Shown: positions 9,396 through 20,289 of the stretch, piece by piece
Position numbering within the stretch: position 1 is the stretch's first letter
Layout: each line of letters opens with the position of its first letter
NCBI GenBank assembly: GCA_014607495.2
Contig: CP053153.1
Location: forward strand, 15,190,001-15,254,000
Length of the DNA: 64,000 nucleotides
Reading direction: 5' to 3'
Source: Carposina sasakii
Taxonomy: Eukaryota > Arthropoda > Insecta > Lepidoptera > Carposinidae
The notes under the pieces: model-generated
Database searches by the model: none
Seen by the model: the letters and a program-made list of their open reading frames with translations, nothing else
What the model was told of the DNA's origin: nothing
Translations under genes and position numbers: made by a program

Positions 9396-10183
9396 AAACG
9401 TACGTACCTACAGACACAGATATGATAATACTATACTACAGATAAATAAATAAACATTCATACACTAAACACAAAATAAAATTGGAGTGTCTCTTTGTGA
9501 TACTAAAATGACAGGTTTTTACTAAAAGTAGATTCGACAGTCGTTAGAGTGACAGTCGAGTTTTTTCCATGTGTAAATGAGATTATTTTTTTATTTGTTT
9601 CCTTGAGTTTTGCATAACTTGTATATTTACAAATATCAGTTAAATAGATCAAAATCCTCATGGAATTACACAAAAATTTACACGTTACAATGCCCATTGG
9701 AGTCACCTCAACCCTCAATAAAGACGGGTGCGTTGATTATTCACGAGCCCAGAACTTCGGTCCATTGCGGTGATTCCAGAAACTGTTTCTAATTTGCTAC
9801 CTTCGGTGGAGTTTCTAAAGGATATTGTGATGTGAGAGGACTCTGGAGGAACATTTGTTTACTTACAGGTACCTTGGTCGAGTAATTATTTTGATTTTAA
9901 GCCTAGTAATCTTCTTATAAGTAGACTGCTTTTGATTAGTCTCGTTAGAATATTATTGTAAGATCTAGATACTCGTATTAAGGTGGCGCATTGCTAAATA
10001 ATATATCCAAAGCGCACATACCTCGATTCGTGACAACAATGTATCAAAATTCCCGTTAATAGCTCGTTCGGTTGCTCAATATTTCGCGAAGTGAAATATT
10101 TGGATATTTTTATCAATTTTTCGATAATTACGTATAAAGTGCGGGCTTTTACAAGCGACGCGACATTCGCTAAGTTTATGAAA

Positions 10184-10331
10184 CGTTTTTCTACTAGACG
10201 ACACGGTCACGACACGACCACGACTTTTTTGAAAGCAAACATGTAGGCGATACGACCACGACACGGCCCCCCCATATTAGATTACGAAATGTCGTGGTCG
10301 TGCCGTTCTCGTGTCGTCTAGTGGAAAAACG
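10184..10331 (+). mobile_element. MITE family M7, palindromic
   Basis: 41-bp arms: cgtttttctactagacgaca then cggtcacgacacgac, inverted at 10291-10331 (gtcgtggtcgtgccgttctc then gtgtcgtctagtggaaaaac). A related single arm is at 29569-29620. Confidence 0.7.
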
Positions 10332-10352
10332 ACCATTATCTTCTTTGTTCAG

Positions 10353-10505
10353 TCGTCGTCGTCGTTGTCAGCCTATTGCAGTCCACTGCTGGACGTAGGC
10401 CTCCCCCAGTGTACGCCACACGGCTCGATCTCCCGTTTTTGCCATCCAGTCACTACCAGCCGCCCTCTTTAAGTCATCGGTCCATCTGGCCGGAGGATCG
10501 AGATG
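10353..10505 (-). pseudogene. RTE-like LINE ORF C-terminal remnant and (GAT)n-type tail
   Basis: On the minus strand it reads DPPARWTDDLKRAAGSDWMA then KTGDRAVWRTLGEAYVQQWT and AIG plus stop, the standard C-terminus of a lepidopteran RTE-type LINE, followed by a short GAC/GAT-rich tail (10353-10368). Its last 50 nt match the 3' end of the SINE-like family found at five other places in this window (see findings). Confidence 0.7.
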
Positions 10506-13500
10506 AAATCTATCCACTTGAGGAGTAAATGCCGATAAATGCCCTGAAAAATGTCTGTTGTTAATGAAATTGTAGGTACTATTTAAGTAAATTTTTATAG
10601 TACATAAATATTTTAATATATTTAGTCATTTTATATATAGCCTGTTATTTGTAAATTTTCTCTTTTCAATTGAAATATATTACGGTTGTTCTACCATGAT
10701 AGTAACGTTTCACCTAACTAAGGTAAACTTCATATTTCCATAGAAACTGAAGATAAACATCATATCGGAGAACACGCCATATTAGACGTTATAGGTGAAG
10801 CAGAACAATAACATGATTTCGCATACAAAGGCCGAAAGCAAGAGCCTCAAAGTGATGCCTCATCGACAAACGACTTATTTCGGATATTCTATCTCGACGC
10901 GCTTGTTTCTGTGACAATGGGAAGATAGACATTTTTATAAAACCCATGCATTTATATGGCTTGATATTATTATCAAATGAATGAATGAATTTATTTGCCA
11001 TTATATAGGGTACATAATAGGTCTAGGATATAATGATCCCGAATTGGGGTAGCCAGAAATTCAAGATCATGAAGGAGATCGTTTAGTACAGCGGAGAAAG
11101 ATGTAAATGATCAGTGTGACCAGTTGCCAGCTTATCACTTGAGAGAATGCCCGACCAAGTTCCTTTTGACTCGCGTATTTGGCATTGAGATCGTAGATTA
11201 AACCTACAGTTATTTACAACCAATTTTTTGAATCCTAGAAATTTGTGAGTCTATCTCATTTCTTGTATCTATAGCAATCAGCTTTAATGCCAATCATTGC
11301 ATAAAATTAGATGCATTTCTTAAGGTAAGTGTTTTAAAGTAAAACCATCAACAGAGCCACGAGCAACAGCTTTCTAAAAAAAAATTGCCACATACATTGT
11401 GTACAGTGTTGCCGCTATAAACCTACCTGTCTTTACCTTAATCTACCCCAGTTACACCTTACCCATTTATTTCATACATTTATCGGTACGCGTATAGTTG
11501 TGCCCATTGACAGCTGTACCCGTAGAGATGTGCCGAAATGTACCCGCGGGAAATCAACAGCGCATGGGATAACTCGAACCCGTGCGATACAAAACGTGTT
11601 AAGTATATGCGGACTTAATGACTTACACAGTACAACACTTGAAACGTTAGGAACTTGAAGGAACTTAAAGGAACTTCTGTGAATGTAAATCTTTGTGGGC
11701 TCTTTTGAGTTGTATAATGGAGGGGGATATAAACTTTTCGGTGCTATCACAAATGATCCGCAAGATCTAAAGAAGAAAAATAAATAATATAAAAAAATAT
11801 ATAACATTATCTTTACTAGAGAAGCTAGAGAAGTTTTAATTCCCAGTTTTGTTGTATAGTTTTAGATTTAAAGCTTTTTTTGCCAGTGAAATATAAAGTC
11901 TCAATTCCAAAGTAATAAAGTTAGAACTCTATTTACATAGCTATTGTCTCATGAAGTTAATAACACAGTATCTGCACATTACGAGTATACTATACAGCGC
12001 CAGAGTAATAATTAAAACAATAATGTTACAATAGCTAACTATGGTAGACTAACTGTTGCCCGCGACTTTGTCAAATGGACTAGGTATGGAATGTAGCCTA
12101 CGTTCTTTTCCATACTCAATAGTATGCCAACCAAGGAGATAATCAGCATTTTTTTCTAATGCGCACTTTTTGTCCCGGATAAATAAAATTATCTAACATT
12201 TTGACTTAAAAACTGTATTCTTCTATACATTCATATTGCACACAAGTATCTTGATCACAATTTGCTCCACAAATTAATGCAATTTCGTGACGGTGGAACC
12301 ACTAATTAAATTTTACATTCACAATAGTGTTCTACCGGAGAAACATGTAACTACTGGTTAGATACAAAAGACTTTAGGTCAGGTTAGGTTAGGTGCATAC
12401 GAACGGGTACGTGTTGAATTTTATGTCGACATGTTTGGAATTGGCTTTTTGTTTTGCTGAGATTGTATCAAACGTGTATTCGAAAGCAGAATTCTAAAAC
12501 TGTATCTATAGAACGAATAGTAACTGTAAGTAGGCACTTAATTTTTATACAATTTTATTTTTCGTAGTCGATCTATCTTTTAATGTAAATAGGGTTATTT
12601 TTTCTATCCTGTTTATATTTTTGTTAAATTTTATATCTAAGTATATTTATAAATGTAATCAGACTATGATCAAAAACTTTAATTTACCTCATATAAAGAC
12701 CCATTTAATTCACTTGGGTTTTATTTAAGTCTGCACTGTTTCAAATTTCACTTTTAGAATGAATAAATTATGATTTATTTTCTTAAAACACGGTGTGATA
12801 AAGTTATTGTCATATTATTTAGATCAGTTACACGTTTCGCAAAAAATATGACAATCAAATTATAATTTTTAGTCATAAGAAGTCCACTTCTATACATAGG
12901 CCATCCCCAATGATCTCCACTGCAATTTCATTGGTAATAAAACATGATACCAATAACTTGTAATGTGTAGTGTGTGAGATATAAAAATAATTAAAATAAA
13001 ATGCCTTCAGTTCCTTTATTCGACTATCTGCATCGGTCCTAACCCCAGCCGTTGCAGCGAAGCAATTAGCTTATTCATGAACGCAGCGGATGAACGCTGT
13101 TACGGTGTCGTGTGCAACGCCCTTTATGACCAAATTTTTAACCAAACCGTTGTTTTTCATTAAAAGGCTGACGTAGGAAATATTATAAGTTCACCAACAA
13201 TTTTATTCTTGGGATAGTTAAAATATACAAGTTATATAGGTTAGAAAGTTAACTTTGATAACCTCTGAGATATTTTAGACTCAAAGTCTAGAATGGATCA
13301 ACGTGAAGGTTAAGTAAGATAAACAAAGATAATTATTTATTTATAGCACATAATAATTAGGTCATTACGTATGACATTGACGTTTTATTAGAAACTATTT
13401 TTTAAATCATACGTACATACAAGTGTGTCTACTTGTTTTCCCGAAATGGGGTTACCAAAACTGCAAGATCGTAAAAGAGATCCAATAAAGGAAAGTTGGA

Positions 13501-13604
13501 AGCGAGAATCAATTGGTGGTTTGGCTGCCTCAAATTGCCTAAATAGTAATAAAAGCATCTAAAATGCATTGAAACAAAAAACATTACTTACATTACATTG
13601 CACG
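10506..13604. other. Unannotated intron sequence
   Basis: AT-rich intron. A triple ggaactt string (11650s), a short ggttaggttaggt (12371-12391) and no readable ORF. No repeat family from this window was recognised. Confidence 0.5.
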
Positions 13605-13680
13605 GAATGCAGAGGTCGTGGGTTCGATTCCCACCCGGGTAAGGAAATTTTTTCCATTTCTTTATTAATAATTTTATTAC
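13605..13680 (+). mobile_element. SINE-like family S4 fragment 1
   Basis: gcagaggtcgtgggttcgat then tcccacccgggtaagg (B-box-like) and ccatttctttattaataatt. Related at 59004-59080 and 56160-56210. Confidence 0.5.
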
Positions 13681-15982
13681 TATTACTTATTTGCTATAGT
13701 TAAATACGCACTAAATAATCGGAATAAATAATTGATTAGTTCACAAAATGGCCGTCATGTTGTCATAGCATTGTCGACCCGTCAACAACCAAACTTTCCT
13801 GACCTTTTCACGTGCCGTTGAATTATTAAAATTTTCATATTCAAAGGAATGCCCCATAATCATGCTCGGCAACACTTCATAAGACATTTAAAGTCAAAGT
13901 TCGGAGATAGGGGTGTCGGAATTTCACCCCAGCAATTAAGCTGGCGCTCCTGCACTACAATTAATTCATGAATAGCGGCTTAGTAATTATTTATTTTATT
14001 TTACGACGCCTATTATCTTGATACAGCCGCTTCGTTGCGCTTAAACGAGAGTGCTCTTAAATTTTAAAGCGCTTGAAGGGCTGAGGGAGTTGCGGTTGCT
14101 TACCGCTGGTATTGACAAGTTTATAGTTTTGGTTTTACGTGGAGGTATTTTGGTGGAGGTATTTTGGTGGAGGTATTTTGGTGGAGGGATTTTGGTGGAG
14201 GGCTGTAAATTTTGAATAGCCAGATTTTTAAGAAATAGTGATTTATCATAACATGATTGATAGTAAAATGATGTAAAATTTAATTTAGATTATGGAAAGA
14301 TGGTAAACAAAAAGGAAGATAGAAAGTAGGTACCACAGATATACAACATGTTCTTATTTTACCTATAATAACATCAACGGCATAAAAAATGTATTTCAAT
14401 ACCCAAGCATTTCGTTGTTGACCATAATAGGGTCGTTTTCAGCTTTTTATTTTGTATTTATATCGAAAGATCATAAAATAAAAGAAACATTTGCGAAAGA
14501 AAAACTTCGCTAACGTAAAAACTTTCCGGAATATAAAGATTTCAAAATCACAATTTTAGACTTGCCAAAAAACGTTCCATACAAACGGCTACCACGACAT
14601 GACGTCACTCTTTCAGTAAGTTATATGCGCGTAAAAAAACTTTTGTTCAGCAGCTATTTAAAATATTGCGTTTATAAATATGGTCACAAAACAAAAGTTG
14701 CTGTAAATGATGCAGGTGGACATGTGATGTTGTAATTTTCAATTAATTTCACATTTGAAATATGGACTTGCCCACTTAACTTTGAAGGGTTATTACTACC
14801 TCATTTGAACACTTAATCAAATTGTAATTTTACAGATAGGTGTGATTTTGATTATTTATTCTGATAAGCATAAAATGTTATTAATATTCAACCATAGGAA
14901 ACTACCCTATTTCCCAATGGTTATGTTTTACTATACGCTGGAAAACTCATTCTCTCTCATTATTACGCTATAACTTAATATAATTTTATAGTTATTACCA
15001 CGATAATTCTGCAGTATTTATTTTACCAGCACAATTCAAACTTAAAATAACAATCTTTAAATTAAAATAAATGGACAGTCTCCCAGTTAAGATAAACATA
15101 GACCGTTCTTATTAGAAAAAAAAAACAATCAAATGTGAAAAAGGTTTTAATAAAAAAGGTCACAAAAATAAACTCTTAAAAGAGTATTAGAGTCCGTAAA
15201 GGGCATCGTTGAAAATCGATTTAATGTAAAGAGGCAAATAAAATGGCGATATGAGGGCCCCAAGGGATGTTTTAGGGCCCCCAGTGGGACCCTAATCAAA
15301 TAAACCTTAGCTGAAATCCCGGCGATCGAGATTTACTGCGCCAGATTATGTCATTAGTAACAAGTGATAATTTAATGATTTAAAGATATTCTGGCTTATT
15401 AAGTTAAGTGAAAATTAGTATGTTTCTAGCTAAGTATGCAGGAAGATTATCGACTAACTCAGCTGTGTGTTAACAACGAGTATGTTGCGCGACACGGCCG
15501 ACAGTGTACCAAAATCTATGTAAAAGCTTCTACTTTTCGCTGGTTACTCATTATAATTGTACTTAGCATGAATGTTCGCCATGTAACATGTAATACGCCG
15601 CGTAACGCGTACTCCATAACAGAAATACCAATATGACACTTAAGTACGAGTACATAGATAAATAGGGCTGTCAAAATACAAAATTTCTTCAAAATAGTAA
15701 GGGCCGTTCCGGAAAAACTAACAAATACATACAAAAAATCCTAACATCAACAATTTAACAGATCTAAAAAGAGCTTTAAAAATATTGCCATTTGTCTGGT
15801 ACAAACTTAAAAGCTTCTAGTTGGCGCCTATCCAACAGTGTCACAAGCGTCCATGAAAGGTGTAATTATTTCTAACAACGCTCTTTGCAGTACATATCTA
15901 TCGTATTTAATATCAATGTAGGTACATTTGGGGCATGTGTTGGCACATGTGCATTCTGGAAACTATGTGTGAATATTAAAAA
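13681..15982. other. Unannotated intron sequence with one minisatellite
   Basis: Apart from the 14-bp tandem repeat at 14141 I see no feature. The open frames are short and on opposite strands to each other. Confidence 0.5.
14141..14202 (+). repeat. 14-bp minisatellite, about 4.4 units
   Basis: Unit ggaggtattttggt repeated at 14141, 14155, 14169 and 14183 (the last with one change), then a partial unit. Confidence 0.85.
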
Positions 15983-16005
15983 AAATATATATATATATAT
16001 ATATA
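15983..16005 (+). repeat. (AT)n run before the gypsy left repeat
   Basis: About ten AT units directly before tgtcggag at 16006; a shorter run follows the right repeat at 20287-20297. Confidence 0.8.
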
Positions 16006-16442
16006 TGTCGGAGATCAAGATGTCATATCCTACAGTCGGATCTCCAACGCAATCTATTTTCAATCGTTGAAGTTAGAAACGTCAAGTCGACAGCTATCAC
16101 TGACTTGAGGACAACTGTCACTTGGGTAAAGACAAGACAGAGTACTGAGAGGGCGCCACTGTAGATTTACAACGACCAGCGGGTCGTTTGAATGGAGCCG
16201 GAGGGTATTCTGTCTTGCTGGTTGCGTCTGTCGAGCGAAGCACGGGTGCTAATCAGCCTCTGTCTTGTACTTACCACGTTTCTACGTTATCCGCTAGAAT
16301 CCTAGTAATCTTGTGCGTAGATACAGTGAAAGTGTTTGTGATTCCTAATTAAGCTTGTTTACTACACGCCGCATTCTTTATTTCGGATTTTGGAAGATGT
16401 CGGACACACCTAACGGCACGCCATTCGACCCATCTACGTCAT
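16006..16442 (+). repeat. Left 437-bp direct repeat (5' LTR plus leader plus gag start)
   Basis: Begins tgtcggagatcaagatgtca directly after an (AT)n run. The same sequence, with about three substitutions, is at 19852-20288. The repeat runs past the gag ATG (16397) by 46 bp, so it is longer than the LTR proper, whose 3' limit cannot be fixed from the sequence. Confidence 0.85.
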
Positions 16443-17140
16443 CAGAAGTGGGATGCAACCCGGATCACCCCCATGAAACACGTGCTTCAAATAGTGACTC
16501 GAGCGAAGAAAAATGGCGTCTTCTCTTCGAGCAACAAAATCAAAATTTTCTGGCGTTGGTGCAAGCAATAAAACTACCTGCATCTTCGGACTCTATTCGC
16601 CTTCCTGATTTCGACTCAGAGAAAAGAGACATCGACGCCCGAGCTTGGATAACGACCGCGGACATGTGTATCACAGATCGACATCGCCATGGATCTTCTC
16701 TGATGATCGCGTTAAGCCACGCACTCAAGGGCGAAGCATCATCTTGGCTGTCTTCAATATCGTTTCCTAATATGACGTGGGCCGATTTTAAGGAGCTTTT
16801 CGTAGCAAGGTATGACTGTCCTGAAACTGCTGCTTCCTTTCTCATCAGTATGCACGACAAGAAACCGAGAGATAACGAGTGCCTGGCCTCATACGCCGCT
16901 ACCCTCATAACAGCCTTAATGGCAAGGTGGAATGGACTGACTACAGAACAGATAGCAATAGCCACTGTCTTAGCTCATATTTCAAAACAAGAGCCACGTG
17001 TTCAGAGGATTGCTATAACGACTGACATCAAGACGCGTAACCATTTACAAAAGGAACTGAAGGCTGTCTCGTTCCTGAAGAGAAGTTATTCATCAAGTAT
17101 TTATCGTGATGGACCCGACCTAAAAAAGAAACCGACCTAA
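16397..17140 (+). CDS. Gypsy-type Gag (capsid region)
   Basis: 247 codons from ATG 16397 (MSDTPNGTPFDPSTSSEVGC). The frame is open upstream but without an ATG. Gag packages the element RNA. Recognisable features: a RLPDFDSEKRDIDARAWITT segment and the capsid-like WLSSISFPNMTWADFKELFV and DCPETAASF stretch, matching the retrotransposon Gag pattern W-x-x-F-x-x-x-F. It ends at KKKPT in one frame, and the zinc-knuckle ORF continues one base on after an A-run at 17122-17127, so the two were probably one polyprotein or joined by frameshifting. Confidence 0.75.
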   Translation: MSDTPNGTPFDPSTSSEVGCNPDHPHETRASNSDSSEEKWRLLFEQQNQNFLALVQAIKLPASSDSIRLPDFDSEKRDIDARAWITTADMCITDRHRHGSSLMIALSHALKGEASSWLSSISFPNMTWADFKELFVARYDCPETAASFLISMHDKKPRDNECLASYAATLITALMARWNGLTTEQIAIATVLAHISKQEPRVQRIAITTDIKTRNHLQKELKAVSFLKRSYSSSIYRDGPDLKKKPT

Positions 17141-17150
17141 TGGATCTGCT

Positions 17151-17627
17151 GTGACCATCAAGTGCTTTAATTGTGGACAACTAGGCCACAAATCTCTTCA
17201 ATGTCGCAACAAAGCCAATTCGAAGAAGCAAGATGACCGGTCCAAACACAGGTCCTTTCACGGGGACCATAACTCGACCAACCAACCTACAGGGAGAACC
17301 GATCGCATCACCTGCTTCAACTGCCGGGAACAAGGCCACTATGCATTCGACTGCCCGAAGAGGAAAATCAAGGAGGGGAACAACGGTACCGGCGGCGGCA
17401 CTGGAACTGGTCCAGCTAAGGAAAAGCGAGTAGACGTGTGCATTGTGAATGCGCCTTCGGGTTCTCTGCGTCACTCTGGTGAGTCATTCCCATTTACTTA
17501 CGACTCAGGTTCAGAGTGTTCCTTAGTTAAAGAATCGATTGCTTTGAAATTTAGTGGTAAGCGAATTTATGACAATGTTTCTATGACTGGTATAGGACAA
17601 ACTTCTATAGCCTCGTACATGCTCTAG
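17151..17627 (+). CDS. Gypsy nucleocapsid zinc knuckles and first protease
   Basis: 158 codons starting from a GTG in frame; the frame is open a few codons upstream (NGSAVTIK). Two CCHC knuckles are visible, CFNCGQLGHKSLQC and CFNCREQGHYAFDC (CX2CX4HX4C), which bind RNA. A retropepsin-like start follows: FPFTYDSGSECSLVKESIAL with the DSG active site. The protease is cut after about 45 residues at GIGQTSIASYML by a junction into RT sequence in another frame, so it cannot be functional. Confidence 0.75.
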   Translation: MTIKCFNCGQLGHKSLQCRNKANSKKQDDRSKHRSFHGDHNSTNQPTGRTDRITCFNCREQGHYAFDCPKRKIKEGNNGTGGGTGTGPAKEKRVDVCIVNAPSGSLRHSGESFPFTYDSGSECSLVKESIALKFSGKRIYDNVSMTGIGQTSIASYML

Positions 17628-17848
17628 GCGATCTCGTGAACAAGTACGTTGTAGTGTACATGGATGACGTGCTAGTTGTGGCCAGTAACATCGACGAAGC
17701 TTTCGATAGACTAAAGGTAGTATTAGAAGTTCTTTCTGGGAAGGGATTTTCGTTAAATCCTAAAAAGTGCTCATTCCTGAAAGAAAAAGTAGAGTACCTA
17801 GGCTTCGAGGTGCGCCGAGGTCAAATTCGTCTGAACCACGAAAGATAG
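17628..17848 (+). pseudogene. First RT fragment (YMDD)
   Basis: Open stretch reading ALGDLVNKYVVVYMDDVLVV then ASNIDEAFDRLKVVLEVLSG and FSLNPKKCSFLKEKVEYLGF. This is the RT palm motif C plus the KCSF and YLGF motifs of Ty3/gypsy polymerases. The fingers and palm A/B are absent upstream and the frame stops at NHER, so it is an internal deletion product of about 70 codons. Confidence 0.75.
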
Positions 17849-17851
17849 TTG

Positions 17852-18314
17852 CACTTACCGCTTTCCACCGACCGGCGCTCTTAATAATCAAGGTAGATTT
17901 TATGATTTTCATTTTGATTCGGGTGCTGAGTGTTCACTAATAAAAGAAAGCGTTGCATCAAGTTTCAATGGTAAAAGAATTGCTAAAACTGTCTCTCTAA
18001 CGGGAATTGGTCAAACCAGTGTATTCAGCACCCAGCAAATACTGTGTAATGTTGAAATTAATGATTATTGTTTAGAACTTTTATTACATGTTTTACCCGA
18101 TGTGTATATGCGTAGTGATATTATGCTAGGTCGTGAAATATTGAGTCAAGGCTTCGTTATTGACTTGTCAACAAATAATTTTAGCATTTCAAAACAAAAT
18201 AATTTGACAGTTTTAAATTGTGACGTTTTAACCGATTCTAGTATCAGTAACGACTTTAGTAATGTTGACACAGATATACCCTCTTGTAAAAAGTCAGATC
18301 TTTTAACTATTTAA
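17852..18314 (+). pseudogene. Second protease fragment, related to but different from the first
   Basis: An open frame reads TGALNNQGRFYDFHFDSGAE then CSLIKESVASSFNGKRIAKT and SLTGIGQTSVFS. It parallels the first protease (DSGSECSLVKES, GKRIYDNVSMTGIGQTS) with many substitutions, and extends further to MRSDIMLGREILSQGF. The D-S-G active site is intact. Its flanks are junctions with other pieces; no start codon applies. Confidence 0.7.
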
Positions 18315-18605
18315 GGTGAATATTCCAGTTATTTTACAACAGGTTTGCCAAAAACTCGTGTAACTACAGGTGAACTCGAAATTCGATTAATTGATCCGAA
18401 GTATAGAGGTCCTTTTAGGGTATCGGAGGTACTTGAAGGTAATCGTTATGTTCTTAAAGCCCTTAATTCCAATAGAACCTATAAGTATGCACATGACAGA
18501 CTTAGGCGAATGCCTGCGAATGACATTACCAATGACATGCTGACATGTGACCGTGATGATAATCTGTGCGAACTTGACGGGGATGGACCGTCATGTTCAA
18601 ATTAA
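18315..18605 (+). pseudogene. Integrase C-terminal fragment 1
   Basis: Reads GLPKTRVTTGELEIRLIDPK then YRGPFRVSEVLEGNRYVLKA and SNRTYKYAHDRLRRMP, ending in a stop after an acidic tail. The P-K-Y-x-G-P-F-x-V pattern is the end of a Ty3/gypsy integrase (GPF/Y module). The catalytic core is absent. Confidence 0.7.
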
Positions 18606-18656
18606 TGTTGAGTTGACTGATTGAGAGTGGTTTACGGATACCGGATAGAGGTATTC

Positions 18657-18800
18657 AAGAGTCACTGGATGGAAGTGACTAGACTGGTATACGGAAGCTG
18701 GATGGAAGTTTCTAAGAGTCACTGGATGGAAGTGACTAGACTGGTATACGGAAGCTGGATGGAAGTTTCCAAGAGTTGCTAGATTGAGGCAACTAGACTT
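18657..18800 (+). repeat. 57-bp tandem repeat inside the mosaic element
   Basis: Units begin with aagagtcactggatggaagt at 18657 and 18714, with a diverged partial third unit from 18771. The unit itself contains shorter ctggatggaagt repeats. The position, after an integrase end, corresponds to the 3' non-coding zone of a gypsy element. Confidence 0.75.
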
Positions 18801-18828
18801 ACTTGACTGACGTTACTCTATATGGATT

Positions 18829-19220
18829 GTGTATACTGTAGCCTTGTTTTGGAATTATTTACCTTGTTCAGTTTATCAGCGGGCTATAGCAAAAGCTTTA
18901 GGTGAATTAGCTCATAGTTATATTGTTTCTTACATTGATGACCTGCTGGTATTGTATTCTACAGGAGAGCAAGGGTTGGAACGTCTACGACGTGTCTTAG
19001 ATGTGTTCATTAAGAATGAAAAACGTAATCAAGTTAAACTAGATCCTAAATTTTAAGGACCGTATAAAATTTAATTGTTAGATGGTGATAGATACCGACT
19101 AAAATCTTTGTCTTCAAATCGAACCTACAAATATTCGCACGATCGGGTCCGTAGGGTGCCAGACCATCAAGTTCCTAGTAATTTTGATATCGAAATTAAT
19201 GTGACCTCAGAGTCTAAATG
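18829..19220 (+). pseudogene. Second RT fragment fused to integrase C-terminal fragment 2
   Basis: Starts LPCSVYQRAIAKALGELAHS then YIVSYIDDLLVLYSTGEQGL (RT motif C as YIDD), runs to LRRVLDVF and joins in frame with KNEKRNQVKLDPKF. After a stop it continues GPYK, LLDGDRYRLKSLSSNRTYKY and SHDRVRRVPDHQ, a second integrase GPY/F end. Both pieces differ in sequence from their counterparts at 17628 and 18315, so they derive from another related element. Confidence 0.7.
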
Positions 19221-19340
19221 AATGAATTTTCATATGCGATGTACAAGTTACTGACCGGTTTTTTAAATTGTGACTTTGACAAACCCTTGACAGACAGTAG
19301 TATGTATTTGTGGCAGAACCGAAGGACCGAGTTTCTGCTG

Positions 19341-19485
19341 TAGCCGATGGACAGTGCTACATGTGTGTGTGTGGGAAACCGAAGGACCGTGTTTCCGTAG
19401 TAGGTAGCCGATGGACTGTGCTACATGTGTGTGTTGGAAACCGAAGGACTGTGTTTCCATAGTAGATAGCCGAAGGACTGGCTAT
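19341..19485 (+). repeat. About 63-bp tandem repeat before the right LTR
   Basis: Units start tagccgatggac at 19341 and 19405 with a partial third at 19467. Each includes a gtgctacatgtgtgtg string and a gaaaccgaaggac string. It lies in the 3' non-coding zone next to the right direct repeat. Confidence 0.75.
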
Positions 19486-19851
19486 ATGACTAACTGTTAC
19501 TGTAATGTTGACCGAAGGAAAGGTCTGACTGATTTAAACGTATGTGCGAGTCTGCTTATCTTTTATTTTTTATGTCTTTACGTAAAGATTTTGGGAACTT
19601 GACGGTCGATGAGCGATTTTTGTGATTTCATGAACTATTGTAATAAGAAGTCTTTAAATTTAAGTTAAGGCAGAATGGCCGAGCGCAGATACTTCCTTGA
19701 GTTATCTTGTTCACAGATTCATCGGTTCTACCCGAGGACGGGTAGTCTGTCAAAATGGTCAGAAAGACCGAGCGTGATACATGTTACTTTGCAAAATCCT
19801 CTTTCTTTCCAGAAACCCCACGCGAGGACGCGTGAATTGTCAAAATGGCCG

Positions 19852-20288
19852 TGTCGGAGATCAAGATGTCATATCCTACAGTCGGATCTCCAACGCCATC
19901 TATTTTCAATCGTTGAAGTTAGAAACGTCAAGTCGACAGCTATCACTGACTTGAGGACAACTGTCACTTGGGTAAAGACAAGACAGAGTACTGAGAGGGC
20001 GCCACTGTAGATTTACAACGACCACCGGGTCGTTTGAATGGAGCCGGAGGGTATTCTGTCTTGCTGGTTGCGTCTGTCGAGCGAAGCACGGGTGCTAATC
20101 AGCCTCTGTCTTGTACTTACCACGTTTCTACGTTATCCGCTAGAATCCTAGTAATCTTGTGCGTAGATACAGTGAAAGTGTTTGTGATTCCTAATTAAGC
20201 TTGTTTACTACACGCCGCATTCTTTATTTCGGATTTTGGAAGATGTCGGACACACCTAACGGCACGCCACTCGACCCATCTACGTCAT
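19852..20288 (+). repeat. Right 437-bp direct repeat (3' LTR plus leader plus gag start)
   Basis: Copy of 16006-16442. It ends at tctacgtcat, after which sequence passes into atatatataatcacacc of an unrelated repeat. Carrying the start of gag, it looks like the head of a second tandem copy cut off after 17 codons. Confidence 0.85.
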
Positions 20289-20289
20289 A

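Larger units (their letters stand above)
16006..20288 (+). mobile_element. Mosaic Ty3/gypsy LTR retroelement
   Basis: Two 437-bp direct repeats (16006-16442 and 19852-20288, about three mismatches) bracket a 3.4-kb interior. It holds gag, zinc knuckles and protease, an RT piece, a second protease, an integrase C-terminal piece, tandem repeats, a second RT piece fused to a second integrase C-terminal piece, more tandem repeats, and then the right repeat. No complete RT, RNase H or integrase is present, so the element is non-autonomous. Low divergence of the direct repeats suggests recent formation. The two copies of each domain differ from each other, so this is a mosaic of related elements. 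Confidence 0.8.

Noticed and set aside
11472..11807. 111-codon minus-strand open frame
   Set aside because: No motif, low-complexity start, and no splice or repeat context; probably chance.
12371..12391. ggttaggttaggt, reminiscent of the insect telomere repeat TTAGG
   Set aside because: Only two to three units in the middle of an intron; too short to be an interstitial telomere or a telomeric retroelement site.
19675..20010. 111-codon open frame across the right gypsy LTR
   Set aside because: It crosses the LTR boundary in a region with no protein similarity to gypsy proteins; chance frame.
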